Below, piece by piece: positions 23,157-34,369 of a DNA stretch of 64,000 bases. Position 1 is the first letter of the stretch. The number at the start of each line of letters is the position of its first letter. The translations under genes and the position numbers were made by a program. This stretch comes from Immersiella caudata (lineage: Eukaryota > Ascomycota > Sordariomycetes > Sordariales > Lasiosphaeriaceae), in NCBI GenBank assembly GCA_030512335.1, contig JAULSU010000004.1, positions 744,001 through 808,000 on the forward strand, written 5' to 3'. Below the pieces are notes generated by a model, which did not search any database, was not told the DNA's origin, and saw only the letters and a list, made by a program, of their open reading frames with translations.

Positions 23157-24115
23157 TTAAGCGCGGTATTGGTTCCACATGGAGTGCATGCGGGTCCTGA
23201 ATCACATATTAGCAGAGGCTCAAAATGAACTCAAGGATAGGGGGGGACATACCTCTGGCCGGCGGTGAACTGCTCGTAGCAGGTATCGTAGGAGTAGTCC
23301 ATGAAGTTGGTGATGGGGTCGAGACCGGCCTGGTTGGGGCACGAGTCACGGCCGACGGGGCAACCGCTGGTGGAGCTGGCCTGGGCGGGGGTGTCGGAGA
23401 TCTGATCGCCGGATCCGGTGCAGCTGTTGCCCTGGAAGGTATGGTAGAGACCGAACCAGTGGCCAACCTCGTGGGTGACGGTGTAGCCGAGGTTGTAGTT
23501 GGTGGCCGAGCCGCCGGGGACGGTGGTGTAGAGGATGGTGCAGCCGTCGCGGAAAAAGTCGCTGGAGCCCGAGGCAACGTTGGTCGGGAAGTAGCAGTAG
23601 CCAAAGTTGCCACCGACAGAGCGGAGGAAGTAGAGGTTGAGCGCCTTGTAGTCGCCCTTGCGGAGCGCCTGCTTCATGGCCAGCTCGTTGCCGTCGCTAG
23701 CCCAGTTGCTGTTGACGGTGTAGCTGGTGTTCTTGAGGGTGAAGCTGAACCCGTGCGGGGCGAAAGTGTTTTGGAGGACGCTGAACTGGCTGTTCACCAT
23801 CTGAGTCTGTTGTGTGTCAGCTCGTGCTCAAAGGGAAGGGGACAGAATACATACGGTGATGTAGCCACCGCTCAGCGCGGTGGAGGAGGCGACGACGTGG
23901 AAGTAGACGTCGATGTTGATGTTCTGGCGACCCTCGAGGGTGAAGTTGCCGGACGCCTCGAGAGCAGCGATCTCCTGGGTGGCCGCGATCTCATCAGGGG
24001 TGGGGTCGCGGGTGCCGCAGCCGAAGCCGGCGCCGGGGCGGACCTCCGGAGTGACGGGGCTGGCCAGGACGGCGGGGATCGCCATGACGGCGGTAGCGAG
24101 AGCAGCGAAACGCAT
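23157..24115 (-). CDS. Secreted M43-family zinc metalloprotease
   Basis: Fungal M43 (cytophagalysin/pappalysin-type) extracellular metalloproteases degrade proteins outside the cell and are often expressed in host or substrate contact. Exons are 24115-23855, 23806-23253 and 23196-23157, giving 284 aa, the usual size. The acceptor at 23807 rather than 23801 restores GGYITTQMVNSQFSVLQ, which aligns with family members. A signal peptide (MRFAALATAVMAIPAVLASP) precedes a short pro-region with FGCGTRDPT. The zinc site is HEVGHWFGLYH (HExxHxxGxxH) and the Met-turn lies in NFMDYSYDTC. Conserved Cys residues flank the active site (CYFP, DGCTILY, GCPVGRDSC). The last exon contributes only TRMHSMWNQYRA. 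The gene appears intact. Confidence 0.93.
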
Positions 24116-26140
24116 CGTGGCTGATGGACCGAGGATTGCGAGGTAGGGTACCGAGTGTAGGGCAGACCAATAAAGGCTGTGAAGTAGATTGTTGAACACC
24201 GGGAGGAGGGCTCGCAATTAATGACCAGGATGGCTGCTCATCTATTTAGGTGTCGTCGAGGCGGGAGCCGACTCACCTTATTATACCAACCAGCACGACA
24301 TAAGGACGCCGTCTGAAATCAAGGGACGCACTCATGTCCGGCATCCATGCGACCGATAGCTCCCGTGGCTCCCGTGGGCTCCCCACGTCTCCTCGGGCGA
24401 CCTTGGTGACTTCTGGAAGGTCTGGGCTCCGATGCAACTCGAGGTGGAGGACCAGGCAGCGGTGGACTGCCAGGGCAGCAACCTTCCCGATCCGCGACCA
24501 GGATGGCGCCCCGCGGTTGGGCGCGTGCCATTGTGTGCCACAGGAGATGTTGAGCTGGCGGCAGGATCGCAGGTTGCGAAGTCACATTGGCTCATCTCAC
24601 GGGCCGGCCACTCAGCGTGCCCCATTCCGGGGCTCAGCAATGCCCGCGACGTTGCTCTTCGCGCTAGTGACTTGTGGTGCGGCACCTGGGCGGTCAGGGG
24701 CCGGCTTGCGCTCTTTGCCATTCGCAGTGGGTGCGGCAACGAACTCCCGAGGACACAGGGCCAGGTGGGGAACCGTGGGAGTCGAGCGCATGCCCGCGAT
24801 GCTGAGGGCTGCGCAGTGGGCGATAATAGGCACCGGGGTCGCTTGCATTGTTCGCTTTCCCGGTAGTTGGGGCATTTCTCGATGCCAAGAATTGGCGCCG
24901 CGGAGAGCGATGAAACACTGCGAGCATTGACGAGGTCGCAAGCGACGGCAGTCTAAAGTGACCTCCCCGATCGGGAAACCGTTGTTGAATTGCGCTCAGA
25001 TAAGGACCACAGGACCTCCCCGAGCAGCCCACCCGCCAAGTCACGCCCCAACCGAGGTTTAGGAAAGTGTGCCGCTGCCCTCCCCATCCTGCTGCGACGC
25101 TGCGCCGACCCTGTGGGGGGTGGGGTCCATCTTGATTCTTCCCATCGGGTGCCTGCCCGCGTTCGATAAGCTCCATGCAGCGGCAGGCGCTATCGATGTG
25201 CTGTGTCTCAGGCAGATTGGCACACGGATGCAGGAACAAGAGCCCCTCGATCAATCACATGCGAGTTTTTGTGCAGCATGCCCCTCGAGCAGCTACGACG
25301 TCAGCTGTATATCCCTATTTCCACGGCAGAGAGACTGACGAAAACCGGGTTGTGAGGCAATGGAGTTGACAATAATACCACCACACGAAATCCACACAAC
25401 ACTGAACCACATTCCAGTTGCGGACTGATGGCGCGGGCGACTGCGCGGGAGTCTGCGCGGGCGATCGCCTCGCTGGGCACACGACCCCAACTATCGCTAC
25501 ACACCCTGAGCGAAGAGAAATCTACTGCACTCAGCGTGATAGCGAGCCCGCCACTGCTGACTGAAACACCATCTTTCGGCCGCGATAGTCACTCACCTAC
25601 CCCAGGAGGAGGTGGCAGCGCATTATCTTGAGATACAACATCGCCACCCCAATGAGTCCATGGAGTACGTAACTCGAATCGCGGCAGCAGGGATCACGGC
25701 CACTGCCGCGGGTTATCCAAGGTGGCCTATGTCTATTCTTGCTACTGCTCGACCAGGTTTTCAACCAGGCGGTAGTCTCCGAGACATGCCGTCGCTCCCC
25801 GTGTTCTCGAATTCGGGAAGACAGGCACTAGTAGCCCCCACTACATCTCCGCACGCACAGCCTGCACTGAGTAGGAGTAGAAGCTCTAGTCTGCGGCGAG
25901 TCTCAAAGCAACTTGGACAGACGTCGGTGAAGAGCTGCAGGCACAAAGAACCTTCCTCCTTCGGACCATGCGATACAACCTCTCCCGCGGGGCTTCGCGC
26001 TGTCAGTCACACGATGAAGCTTTTTGCCAATGACCTACGGCCTGGTAACCTGACTTGACACCGGACGAATCTAACCACGAGCAACTCTTGCTTGGCTGGC
26101 CGTCGGAGGACACCGGCACCCGTCCTCCTCAACAGCAGCT
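24116..26140. other. Gene-free stretch of about 2 kb
   Basis: Between the M43 and Nudix genes both strands carry GC-rich overlapping frames (24332-25254 and 25612-26058), but their translations are low-complexity and unlike known families. I see no splice-supported model, repeat pair or RNA gene. Confidence 0.45.
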
Positions 26141-26746
26141 TCATTGTCCCCTGTTGAAGGCCGCCAGGATGAGCTCGCGCATCGGGGGATCTGTCACAGG
26201 AATTTCCATCTCCCCAACCATTCCCTTCTCAACCTCTTCCCGACTAGCCCACACGAAAGCCTGATGCTCTGTCACATCCAAGACCACACCCTGACAAGAC
26301 TCAACTTCCACCTCAAACGAGAACCGGCAGAAGCGAATCCCTCGAATCTCATCGCGAAAGACATACCCCATCTCAGGAACTTCCCCATCAGCTATCAACC
26401 TCTTGATGCCCGTAGCAACCAGCCCCGTCTCTTCCCAAAGCTCCCTCGCAGCAGAAAACAACACATTCTTGTCTTCCACTTCTGCAGAGCCACCCGGTAT
26501 TTCCCATTTTCCTGGCATCCAGTAGTCGTGATTTGCTCGCTGGACGAGGAGGAGCTGCCCCTTTTCGTCGAACACAGCGACGTTTGTGCAGAGCTTGTCT
26601 AGCTCGAGTCGATGGGACTTGATCCATTCTTGCGCCGGGACGGACCATGGGGTGAGTGAGGGGTCGAATGTGAGGTGAGTGATCGGGAAGGGCCTGCGGG
26701 TGGTAGATTCGGGTCGCCATACGGTTTGCTGCTTGGGGGCCGTCAT
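26141..26746 (-). CDS. Nudix hydrolase-domain protein
   Basis: Nudix enzymes hydrolyse nucleoside diphosphates linked to another moiety, using a Mg-binding Nudix box. From the preferred start at 26746 (MTAPKQQTVWRPES) the product is 201 aa; the frame is open 70 codons further to an upstream Met at 26956, but that extension has no conserved features. The domain shows TNVAVFDEKGQLLLVQRANH, WMPGKWEIPGGSAEVED and AARELWEETGL. Relative to the canonical GX5EX7REUXEEXGU box the spacing before RE is two residues longer, while the metal-binding REXXEE core is intact. No signal peptide is seen, so it is probably cytosolic. The substrate is unknown. Confidence 0.85.
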   Translation of the reverse strand: MTAPKQQTVWRPESTTRRPFPITHLTFDPSLTPWSVPAQEWIKSHRLELDKLCTNVAVFDEKGQLLLVQRANHDYWMPGKWEIPGGSAEVEDKNVLFSAARELWEETGLVATGIKRLIADGEVPEMGYVFRDEIRGIRFCRFSFEVEVESCQGVVLDVTEHQAFVWASREEVEKGMVGEMEIPVTDPPMRELILAAFNRGQ

Positions 26747-27238
26747 CGTAACGGTTGGCAGCAGTCTTGCGCGGTTGCACGCTGAGTGGTTATGAGTTTC
26801 CGGGCTATTACGCCCTAGAGTTCTTGCGTGTCTCGGCAGTAAAGTGGTTCCAAGTAAGAAGCTGGTGAAGTGTGGGGTGGGGAGCTGTGATGTGACAGCA
26901 AGAGCGGGGAAACCGGACTCGAGCATCAAACCCTGACGTTGTACGACGGTTGACATTCACCTGCACCAGGCCCCGACACCGACGACCTCTAATAAATTAG
27001 ATTTATGGCCTATCCTAGACTATACTCAGCCAGTAACTCAATTCTGCATTTTTGTACAACATGTCCCTCACTGTCCGCCCTGCAGTGGTGGGGCTTCCTC
27101 ATCCACATGATCCACACAGACAAGGCCCCCCCACAATAAACCCCCCCAACACCCTATAGCGTCGACTCCATTCAGACTCCACCAAAACAACATCCTGACC
27201 CAAACAGAAGAAATTTCCACCCGGAATATCGATCAACA
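26747..27238. other. Intergenic region, nothing recognised
   Basis: It is the upstream region of the Nudix gene and 5' flank of the tRNA-like gene. No other features are seen. Confidence 0.45.
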
Positions 27239-27339
27239 GGCAAAGCAGCCAAGCGGTCCAAGGCGCCAGGTTCGGGACCACCTGAATTCATCATCCTGGT
27301 CTCAGAAACGGGGCGCGAGTTCGAATCTCGTCTTTGTCA
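27239..27339 (+). tRNA. tRNA-Leu-like gene with intron and CGG anticodon, possibly a pseudogene
   Basis: A class II cloverleaf can be drawn. The acceptor stem pairs GGCAAAG (27239-27245) with CTTTGTC (27332-27338) and is followed by discriminator A. The D-stem is GCC/GGC and the anticodon stem pairs CCAGG (27266-27270) with CCTGG (27295-27299). A long 15-nt variable region precedes a T-arm GCGAG-TTCGAAT-CTCGT with a good B-box. The anticodon loop TTCGGG leaves an intron of about 17 nt at the canonical site (after position 37). The long variable arm, A73 and body (AAGGCGCCAGGTTC) are Leu-type, and at the CAG position of fungal tRNA-Leu the sequence reads CGG, a proline anticodon. Position 8 is C instead of the near-universal T, and the A-box is altered. 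It may be a decayed copy or an unusual functional tRNA. Confidence 0.65.
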
Positions 27340-28397
27340 CGACACGTTCGCAAAGGGATTCATTCTTTCGTTTTGAATGCTCCTAATTCTTGCATGCTGT
27401 CCCAGTTGTCATTGTCTTGTTGTTGTTGTCTTTGTCACGAAAGTAGCCAACGCATCTTGGCACGCAACAATGCAGCCTCGAACAAGAGGGGCACGCCCAG
27501 ACGGGTAGGTGGCAGGCGATGCAACGCCCTGTGTCGATGTCAGCATCCTATCCATCCGTTTTGCGTGTTTGGCCCGATGCCCTGGGGCAATTTCGGACAT
27601 TGATCCCTTGTGGGGTGGTGAAGGGCTCGGCGCAGACTGTGCCGTCGAGTTGCGTGTTTGGAATGGTTGAGGGAATTGCTGAGGATTGTTCAGAGGATTG
27701 AGGGCATCGCCATGAGGAATACAATGCGAGGTCCTTCGTAAGAACAGAGTGGGTTGCTTCTGGAGTCAATGGAGACAGTATTGGTCAGAGGAACTTCCTC
27801 CCGTGGCTCAGGAAGGATTGAAGGATCTTTGGAGCTCCCAACAGGCTCAAGGCCAAGCCATAAATTTCCAAGTCTGCCTTGGCTGAGAGCCCTGTCTCAC
27901 CGAACGTAGGAATGGTTGTAGGGAGGGTTGAGGATGTGCAGGGCATCGCAGCACCAGCACTTTTAAGAAGGCGCGATGGGTAAACACCCACCCAAGCGAA
28001 AGCGCTAAGGCCGGGACGGGTGACAAGTGCAGCGACAAAACAGAACGCCAAGACGAGAACACCAAGCACTGAACGGAACACATGAGCAAGCAGACGAAAC
28101 AAAACGCTATGGCCAAGACAAGAAAGCAGAGAGAACCAGAGTGCTTCAATTTACAACTGTATATTATGCCCCCGATCAAACCACCAGAAAGCAGTCATCA
28201 AGTACGGCAGCAGCAGCAGGCATCAGGCCCCCAAACCAGACGCACAGCCGCTTAAAATAAACAACCTGCCCCAAGGAAAAGAGAACCCCCCACGCTTTTA
28301 ACTCCAAACTCAGAAACTCCAATGTCTCTTTCCCCCTTCAGTCGCTATTGGTACTCAAGAGTGCTCTGAGAAGGCCCTTCTCAAGGCAAGTCATCGC
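27340..28397. other. Gene-free stretch
   Basis: It lies between the tRNA-like gene and the secreted repeat protein. Short frames only. The part next to 28398 presumably contains the 3' UTR of that reverse-strand gene. Confidence 0.45.
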
Positions 28398-29391
28398 TCA
28401 GTTGAAGCACTTGCCGTTTGGGCCCCATGGCTCCTCGGGAGGGCCCACGGAAGGACGGTCTGCGCTCTTGCCGTGGTTGCAGTTACCGTATGCAACAATG
28501 ACGTTGAAACCAGCGGACTCTGAGAAGAACTGGCCCGAGGTTGACCGACTCGAGCAGCACTTGTCCGTGATCACGCGACCGAAGTCGGAGATGAGGTAGC
28601 ACTTCATTGCGATGGCCCAGGAATTGTCGTTGCACACTGGAGGGAAGAAGTTTAGGATGGAGTTGAACGAAGAGCGGAGAGAATAAAACTTACCATAGAC
28701 ACCGGAGGTGTTGTGGCAGCCGTGACGGGTGCACGTGTGGGCCTCGGTGATGCACATCTCATCGCCGAATTTCTTCATGATCTTCTTCGCGTCGGTGGTG
28801 TCAGCAGTGTTGAAGAGGCCGCAGTGAAGACCTGGATGCAATGTCAACAATGCCGGGAGGCAGAGACGAAGAGGGAAACTCACTGTCCATGGGAACGTGA
28901 ATGCTTGAATTGACAGGGGCACCCGTCGGGGCAATGGTGACAGTCGGGGGAGACATCGGGACACTACCAGTGGCGTTGACGTAAGGCTCGGGGGCCGTAG
29001 TGTAGCTGGATGGTCGGTAGGTGACGGTCGAAGTGAAAGCCGCGAGGGTAGACGCGGTGGCGAACGTCGAGAGAGGCACCGGGACGCTGCTGGTGACGTT
29101 GGCGACAGGCTCAGGAGCCTTGGTGTAGCTAGATGGCTGGTGGATGACGGTCGAGTTGAAAGCCGCGAGGGCAGAAGCCGCCGCAAGCACAGGGCGCTGG
29201 GTGAAATGCTCAAGGATGCAGGTGACATTGGTGCCGCAAGAGGTGGACGCGGTGGCGAAAGTCGAGAGAGGAGTCCAGGGAGCAGCCGAGGTGGTGGTGG
29301 GCACCGAGGTGGTATTGTACAGCAGAGATCCCGTGGTACTAGCGACGAAAGCCACCAAGCCCGAGATGAGGCTAATACCGCTGGATCGCAT
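28398..29391 (-). CDS. Secreted Ser/Thr-rich repeat protein with Cys-rich C-terminal domain
   Basis: Unknown family. Exons are 29391-28884, 28831-28694 and 28636-28398, giving 294 aa with all junctions in frame. A signal peptide (MRSSGISLISGLVAFVASTT) is followed by about 150 residues rich in Ser, Thr, Pro and Ala that carry an imperfect tandem repeat: PLSTFATAST ... FNSTVIHQPSSYTKAPEPVA and PLSTFATAST ... FTSTVTYRPSSYTTAPEPYV. This segment is probably O-glycosylated. The C-terminal domain (about residues 170-294) has roughly nine Cys (HCGLF, EMCITEAHTCTRHGCHNT, VCNDNSWA, MKCYL, DKCCSS, GNCNH, GKCFN) and no GPI signal. The organisation, mucin-like stalk then disulfide-rich head, suggests a secreted or wall-associated protein, possibly an effector. 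The head domain is not one I can name. Confidence 0.75.
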
Positions 29392-29970
29392 CGTGAGGCT
29401 TTGATGAAACTTGGTGTAACTTTAATGGGAAGCTTTGAAGCCGCAACAGCCAAGCCAAGAGTGTGTGGATGAAGACGAGATGTGAGGCGAAATGGGAGGT
29501 GTGAGATGGAAGGAGTAAAAGAGCTGGAGGTTCGTGAGCGACTGGAAGGAAATTTATACCTGGAAGATGGAGAGTTCTTCTACGCTCTGATCTCTGGTGG
29601 GGCTCCTGCCGAGTTGTGACTGTTGTTTATTTTCGGCTGGTGATTTGAATCACCGAATTTTTTGTTCCCAACTGTGGGCGCCTGACGCGAGGTTCGGATG
29701 GAAGTCACGATGGGGGCAGAGGCGGGGAGGCAAAGAGCTTCAATATCGTACCACCGTCAACTAGCCCTAATCTGAATCGGTGATCGCCAGGGCTGGCAGG
29801 CGGCCCCGCCTTGCGCTGAAGTCTGACGTCGACGACGCGCATTATGGGCCTGGAGACTCACTATGGTGTTTGAGAAATGACCACCATTTCTGGACTCCCA
29901 CTTTCCGCAACGTTCAAAGGTATCCTCAATTCTCGATCTGTAGACCACCCAAAGACACGACAGCGGCAGT
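29392..29970. other. Promoter region of the secreted repeat protein; otherwise nothing seen
   Basis: It lies between the start of the 28398-29391 gene and the 3' end of the CorA-like gene, both on the reverse strand. No other features are recognised. Confidence 0.45.
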
Positions 29971-32684
29971 TTACCCAGCCTCTCTCTTCCTCGAGGGCGT
30001 CAGAGCTCCAAGATACCTACGGAAACGAACCAGTGCTTGATCCCAAACCCCTTGCTTGCTCGCCTCCTCCGAGCCAGAGTCAGAAACGGAGAAAATGTCA
30101 GAATCAGAACTTGAACTATTAGAGAAAGAGTCCGGGAAGACCTTTCGGAGACGAAGAAACTCTACGGTCCTCCTAATGAGAGGGGCAGACCAAGCCTTCA
30201 TTTTTCGTAGCATGATCCGGGGATATTCCAGCCTGTCGGCCAGCCAGATGAGAAAGAGAGCAAACGCATAAGTCGTCATCGATACGACAACCGTGGAGGT
30301 CTTGAACCTGCCGATGGTCTCGGCCGTGTCTTCGGTCGTGAAAAGCTCGGTACCAAACACACTCTGCGCGCGAGGTCAGGCTTTTTTGGCCAGCGAAGAT
30401 GTAAGGGATAGACACTCACAGCGATAAGACTGGGGGGTAGATATAAAACGGTCACGATGGTGAAAACAATCACGTAGCGGTTCATGGTTGTCGACCTTGA
30501 CGCTTCGCGCAGGGAGGTTGCATTGAACAGCTGTTTGAGGGCACACATCAGAAACCTGGAATTCCCTGAGCTGCTCCATGAGCGGGAAGATCGGACTCAC
30601 CCCGTCTCTCAGACTCTTGATCTCCTCAGTTTTCTCGGCGATTCGCTGTAACAACTGCTTCTCGGATTCCAGATAGTAGCTCCAGAGAATTTTCCAGTTG
30701 GCCATGAGCGTTTTGTCTTCGGTTGCAATGCTGCGTGGGTGGATGAATGGCCGCGCCATTGCAGTTCTCACCGTAAACATTTTGGGCATACGGTCAGGAG
30801 CTAGGTCGTGTACCGCTCTGCGGGTTGATTTGACGGCTTGAGAAAATATCCGCAACACTTGGAGGGTCTTAAAGTAGATTCTCGATCTCTCGAAGCTGCT
30901 GTCAAACATCAACCTCTCGCTTTCGTCGTGGTTCATGACGTCCTCGAGCTGTTGCAGCAGTCAGTGGTTCTCTTCCGATGCAGCACGAAGTGGGAAGCTC
31001 ACCTCTATCCTTACTACCGAATCTAGCCAGTCTAGGCATTGCGACCACTCGTCTGTCCAATCGTGTAGTGCCGCGAAGAGGGTACACTGGAGGAAGTGGT
31101 GGCCGGCATTGAGACCCTCAACAACGAAACCTTGATCCTCCCAGTTGATGTATCTTTCCCCAGTGTCTGGCATGCTATGCCACCGGTCATCGAGCACAAT
31201 GACCGAAAATGTCGGCAGACGAGAGTCGAGAAACGTCCGCAAGTATCCGATTATCATTTTGCGCTCTTCCGCGAAGTGGTCTTCCCGGCCGCGGCCAATC
31301 GCAAGCAAGGAGCCAGTTGACCTTGTGCAATGGGCCTCAGCAGGGACTCCGGGGCGGTTTTCATGTGGGTGCCGAACTCGTTTTGTGGGGGGGAAAGAGG
31401 GAACAAAAGATCGCAATGTGCACTTCAAGAGGCAGGTGTCGCCATCAAGAGTTTTGTTCCAGGCCACCAGGTTTCCGAAAGATAAAGATCGGGACCGGCC
31501 AAAGTAATCAAGAAGTAGAGTGTTCCGCACATGCTGGTGTGGAATCCCGGCGGACCCCAAACAGGACGAGATCAGGGCTATGAGCCGCAAGTCAACCGTG
31601 CGAGTCACGCCATAATGTGTGATACTACGAAATACCCTGCAACAAGGTGTCAACACGGTGTCAAAAAAACCGGGGCAAGACGAGTCCCCATAGCGACACC
31701 TTACCATATCGAAGCTTGCCTGACCATCTCGGATTGCGCCCACTTGGGTTGGGCTGGCTGGTCCACAACGGAGAACACAGGAGACAATTTACCGTCAGGA
31801 TCAGAGATCAACGGGGTGCACAGGAAGTTGGCCCGCAATTCCCCCAATGGCCAAGGTTGTGGAGCCGGTGCAGTGGAAGCCGACGACGGAGGAGGTGATG
31901 TTGAGGCTGTGGTGGGTGGTGCCACTCTGGTACGTGGTGGCCCGGTACGTGGTGGCCCGATATGGGGGACAGCGCCCCCAGACTGGATTGTCCACTCAAC
32001 CTTGAAGGTGAGTGGCCATGCCTTCTCGAGCGCAGACTGTATTTCTGCGGGGAGGCCCTCCCATTGAACGGGATTTGAGGAGGCGTCCGAATGGTAAGAC
32101 CCCTGGAATCTTGGAACGCCGGCCCAAAGGACGCCTGTCGTAGGTGTTAAGAGTATGGGGACGGCCATCATGTAACCTCGGGAGAGCTTTAGTGCTTCAG
32201 GTGTAAGCAAGCTGATATGGAACTGGATGTTGGGTTCTGGGTGTAGCGTTTCGAAAAAGCTGTCCCGCAAAGCCACGGCACGCTCCGGTTCCATCTCGAA
32301 CACGGCGCGAATCATTTCGTCTGTCAACTGAGAGGCCTTCCGCCACAAGCTATCCCTTGCTTCCCGTGCGTGGTCGGTAGTTGCGCAGAGCCCCACGGGC
32401 GGCGACGAGAGCGGCGGCGCGGCGTCTGTGTCCTCTCCATCCGGGGCATCCCCGACGGCGCTGTCGGGCTGTGGGTGTGTATCCGTCGATAGAGCCTTTT
32501 GGGTGACTAGCGCCCTGAGAATTTTATTGGTCTCTCTGATCTCAAGCAGCAGGTCGGCGATCGTTGGTGCGTCTGGCTGTTGCTGCACCGCATTTGGCGG
32601 GGCGGTCGCAGACCCACCATCGGAGACTTGGGTCTCCTCGGAGCCATTTTGGGGATCGCTGCCCGCAGGTGGGGTTGATGACAT
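29971..32684 (-). CDS. CorA-like membrane protein, 821 aa, five exons
   Basis: This is a fungal CorA/ZntB-type (Mg2+ transporter-like) protein. The exons are 32684-31705, 31636-31003, 30948-30601, 30530-30420 and 30363-29971. All four introns are GT..AG and in phase, and the total is exactly 822 codons. The N-terminal part is hydrophilic, with a Pro/Thr-rich stretch (IGPPRTGPPRTRVAPPTTAS). The middle contains NTLLLDYFGRSRSLSFGNL and DRWHSMPDTG; a helical region follows (LWSYYLESEKQLLQRIAEKT). The membrane domain reads LFNATSLREASRSTTMNRYV, then TM1 (VIVFTIVTVLYLPPSLIAV), VFGTELF, and TM2 (STVVVSMTTYAFALFLIWLA). The canonical GMN selectivity motif after TM1 is not present; GTE stands there. 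Many fungal homologues of this architecture are linked to incompatibility-type gene sets, so ion transport should not be assumed. A Ser/Asp-rich tail ends the protein. Confidence 0.85.
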
Positions 32685-33023
32685 CGGCTCTAGCTGTAGG
32701 GCACTAGGAATACCGATTGGAATGACACAGACCCGGAGAGCCTCTATATGTCATTATGCCGTCACGGCTGCGGTTTCCATTGTGCTGCTGCTGACATTGT
32801 CTCGGCGGCAATCGCAGGCAGCTTCACTCGCGACTTCGTTGCTGCTGGAAGCTGCAGCTAGTCCAGCCAGTCGGAGATTTTTCTTCGGGCTTGTTGGGCG
32901 GGAGGATTACCTAAGCCAAGGGTTGTGGCCCAAGCTTGAGCCCCCCTTGGAAACTCGACCACGAACGCGATGGAGCTTCCTCACGTTTAGCAACCACGGG
33001 CGGTGAGCCGCAACCCCACCAAG
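32685..33023. promoter_or_regulatory. Bidirectional promoter region, CorA-like gene / dynactin p25
   Basis: The 339 nt between the divergent start codons at 32684 (reverse) and 33024 (forward) must hold both core promoters. No TATA box is obvious on the forward side. Confidence 0.5.
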
Positions 33024-33732
33024 ATGTCGAGAAGACCGCCCAGAGGAGAGTACATTGAAACGGTTCGTTCCATTCCACAACGCCTTTTTGAAGCTTGCTC
33101 TGACAGTTTCGTTGCGCAGGACACGGGCAACAAGGTGGCCCGCAAAGCGAACCTTGTTGGTACCCAGAACATCATGCTCGGCGGCAAGACGGTGATCCAA
33201 CCCGAAGCAATGATCCGCGGTGACCTCGCCCGTTCCATCCATCCATCCTCGTCTTCCTCCGGCGCCGCGCCCGGGAGCAATACCGCCGTCGCAATTGGCC
33301 GCTATTGCTTCCTCAGCCGTGGCTGCTGTCTGCGTCCCCCGGGACGCCTCTACAAGGGGTGAGCCAAACCCAGCTACTCTTGCGTCGCCAGTCTGTAGCT
33401 GAGCCCAACACAGCGCATTCACGTACACAGCCCTGCGAGTCGGCGACCACGTCTTCATTGGCCCTGGATCCGTTATTCAAGCAGCCTCGATCGGTAGCCA
33501 TGTCCACATCGGCGCGAACGTCGTGATCGGCGAGCTTGCCATCATCAAGGAATACGTCAAGATCTTGGACGGCACTGTCGTCCCAGCCAATATGGTTATA
33601 CCAAGCTTCAGCATTGTCGCTGGCCAGCCGGCCCGAGTCATTGGCGAGCTGCCTGAGGGCGGCCACGAGGCCTTTGAGCTGCGGGAGCTGTACAAGACAG
33701 TCGGCAACAACCCTCAGCCGGCGCCTTCGTGA
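33024..33732 (+). CDS. Dynactin subunit p25 (DCTN5-type), left-handed beta-helix protein
   Basis: Dynactin p25 is a pointed-end-complex subunit of dynactin that helps dynein bind endosomal cargo in filamentous fungi. Exons are 33024-33062, 33120-33358 and 33414-33732 (198 aa). The 13-codon first exon (MSRRPPRGEYIET) joins in phase to DTGNKVARKANLVGTQNIML. The hexapeptide repeats of a left-handed beta-helix are visible (GKTVIQPEAMIRGDL, GRYCFLSRGCCLRPP, GDHVFIGPGSVIQAASIGSH, VHIGANVVIGELAIIKEYV). The C-terminus has PSFSIVAGQPARVIGELPEG and FELRELYKTVG, as in p25. An alternative acceptor for exon 3 exists, but 33414 restores a homologue-like KGAFTYTALRVGD. This is the clearest housekeeping gene of the window. 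Confidence 0.93.
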
Positions 33733-34369
33733 AGCCTTGGGGAAGAGTAGGAACAAACATACCTCTACTGGAGACCAATCTCTAGGTGGCAGGGATACCC
33801 GGGACGGGGAAATACCGAAGACATGCGTCTATGGCTGCCACAAGCGCTAAATCGACCCTGCGCTCGGTTACAGGGAAGGTGATGGTCACCCCCGAGAGAG
33901 AAGGCGGCTTGGCTATACACCTGTCATTCAACTGGCTGCTTCCTCGCCTCGCGTCCTGGGCCTTTGTCTCGGCACTCGTACTAATCACCAGGACTCGGGT
34001 CGCCGTCCGCTGGCCACAAAGGAGTTGTTTCAGAGCATTATTGTTCGATAGAGAGCCGGCCTGCATTGGGGACCAAAACACCGGTGCTGTTCGCAACCAG
34101 ATGGAACCCATGTTCGGCTCGTTCGGTGAAAACAAGCGCGACTGTGTTTTAACGAACGCTTGGTCCCTGATGAGCATGATGCGCAGCTGCATCTGCTCCC
34201 GCGAGAGTCTGCTCAAGATGAGAGAGTCGCCAAGCGCCTGCTGCCATCTTACTGCTGTTGATCGCGGGAGTTTGGTGGCTACCAGCTACAGCGTTGTCTA
34301 GCATAACGTACCCAATACAACACCCTTTCGACCCATACAACAGTCATCTACTCAAGCGCTACGCGCTGT
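33733..34369. other. Intergenic region, nothing recognised
   Basis: Overlapping frames of about 145-170 codons exist on both strands (33782-34301) but neither has recognisable domains or a convincing start. I left both uncalled. Confidence 0.4.

Noticed and set aside
23225..24124. 299-codon open frame on the plus strand
   Set aside because: Antisense to the M43 protease, whose signal peptide, introns and zinc motif are all evident.
24332..25254. Overlapping frames of 135-198 codons on both strands
   Set aside because: No domain, signal peptide or splice support; GC-rich sequence gives long chance frames.
31801..32067. Short Gly/Pro frames suggesting a tandem repeat gene
   Set aside because: They are alternative frames of the Pro-rich linker in CorA-like exon 1.
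33782..34301. Overlapping frames of 144 and 171 codons on opposite strands
   Set aside because: Neither has recognisable blocks, and mutual exclusion cannot be resolved from sequence.
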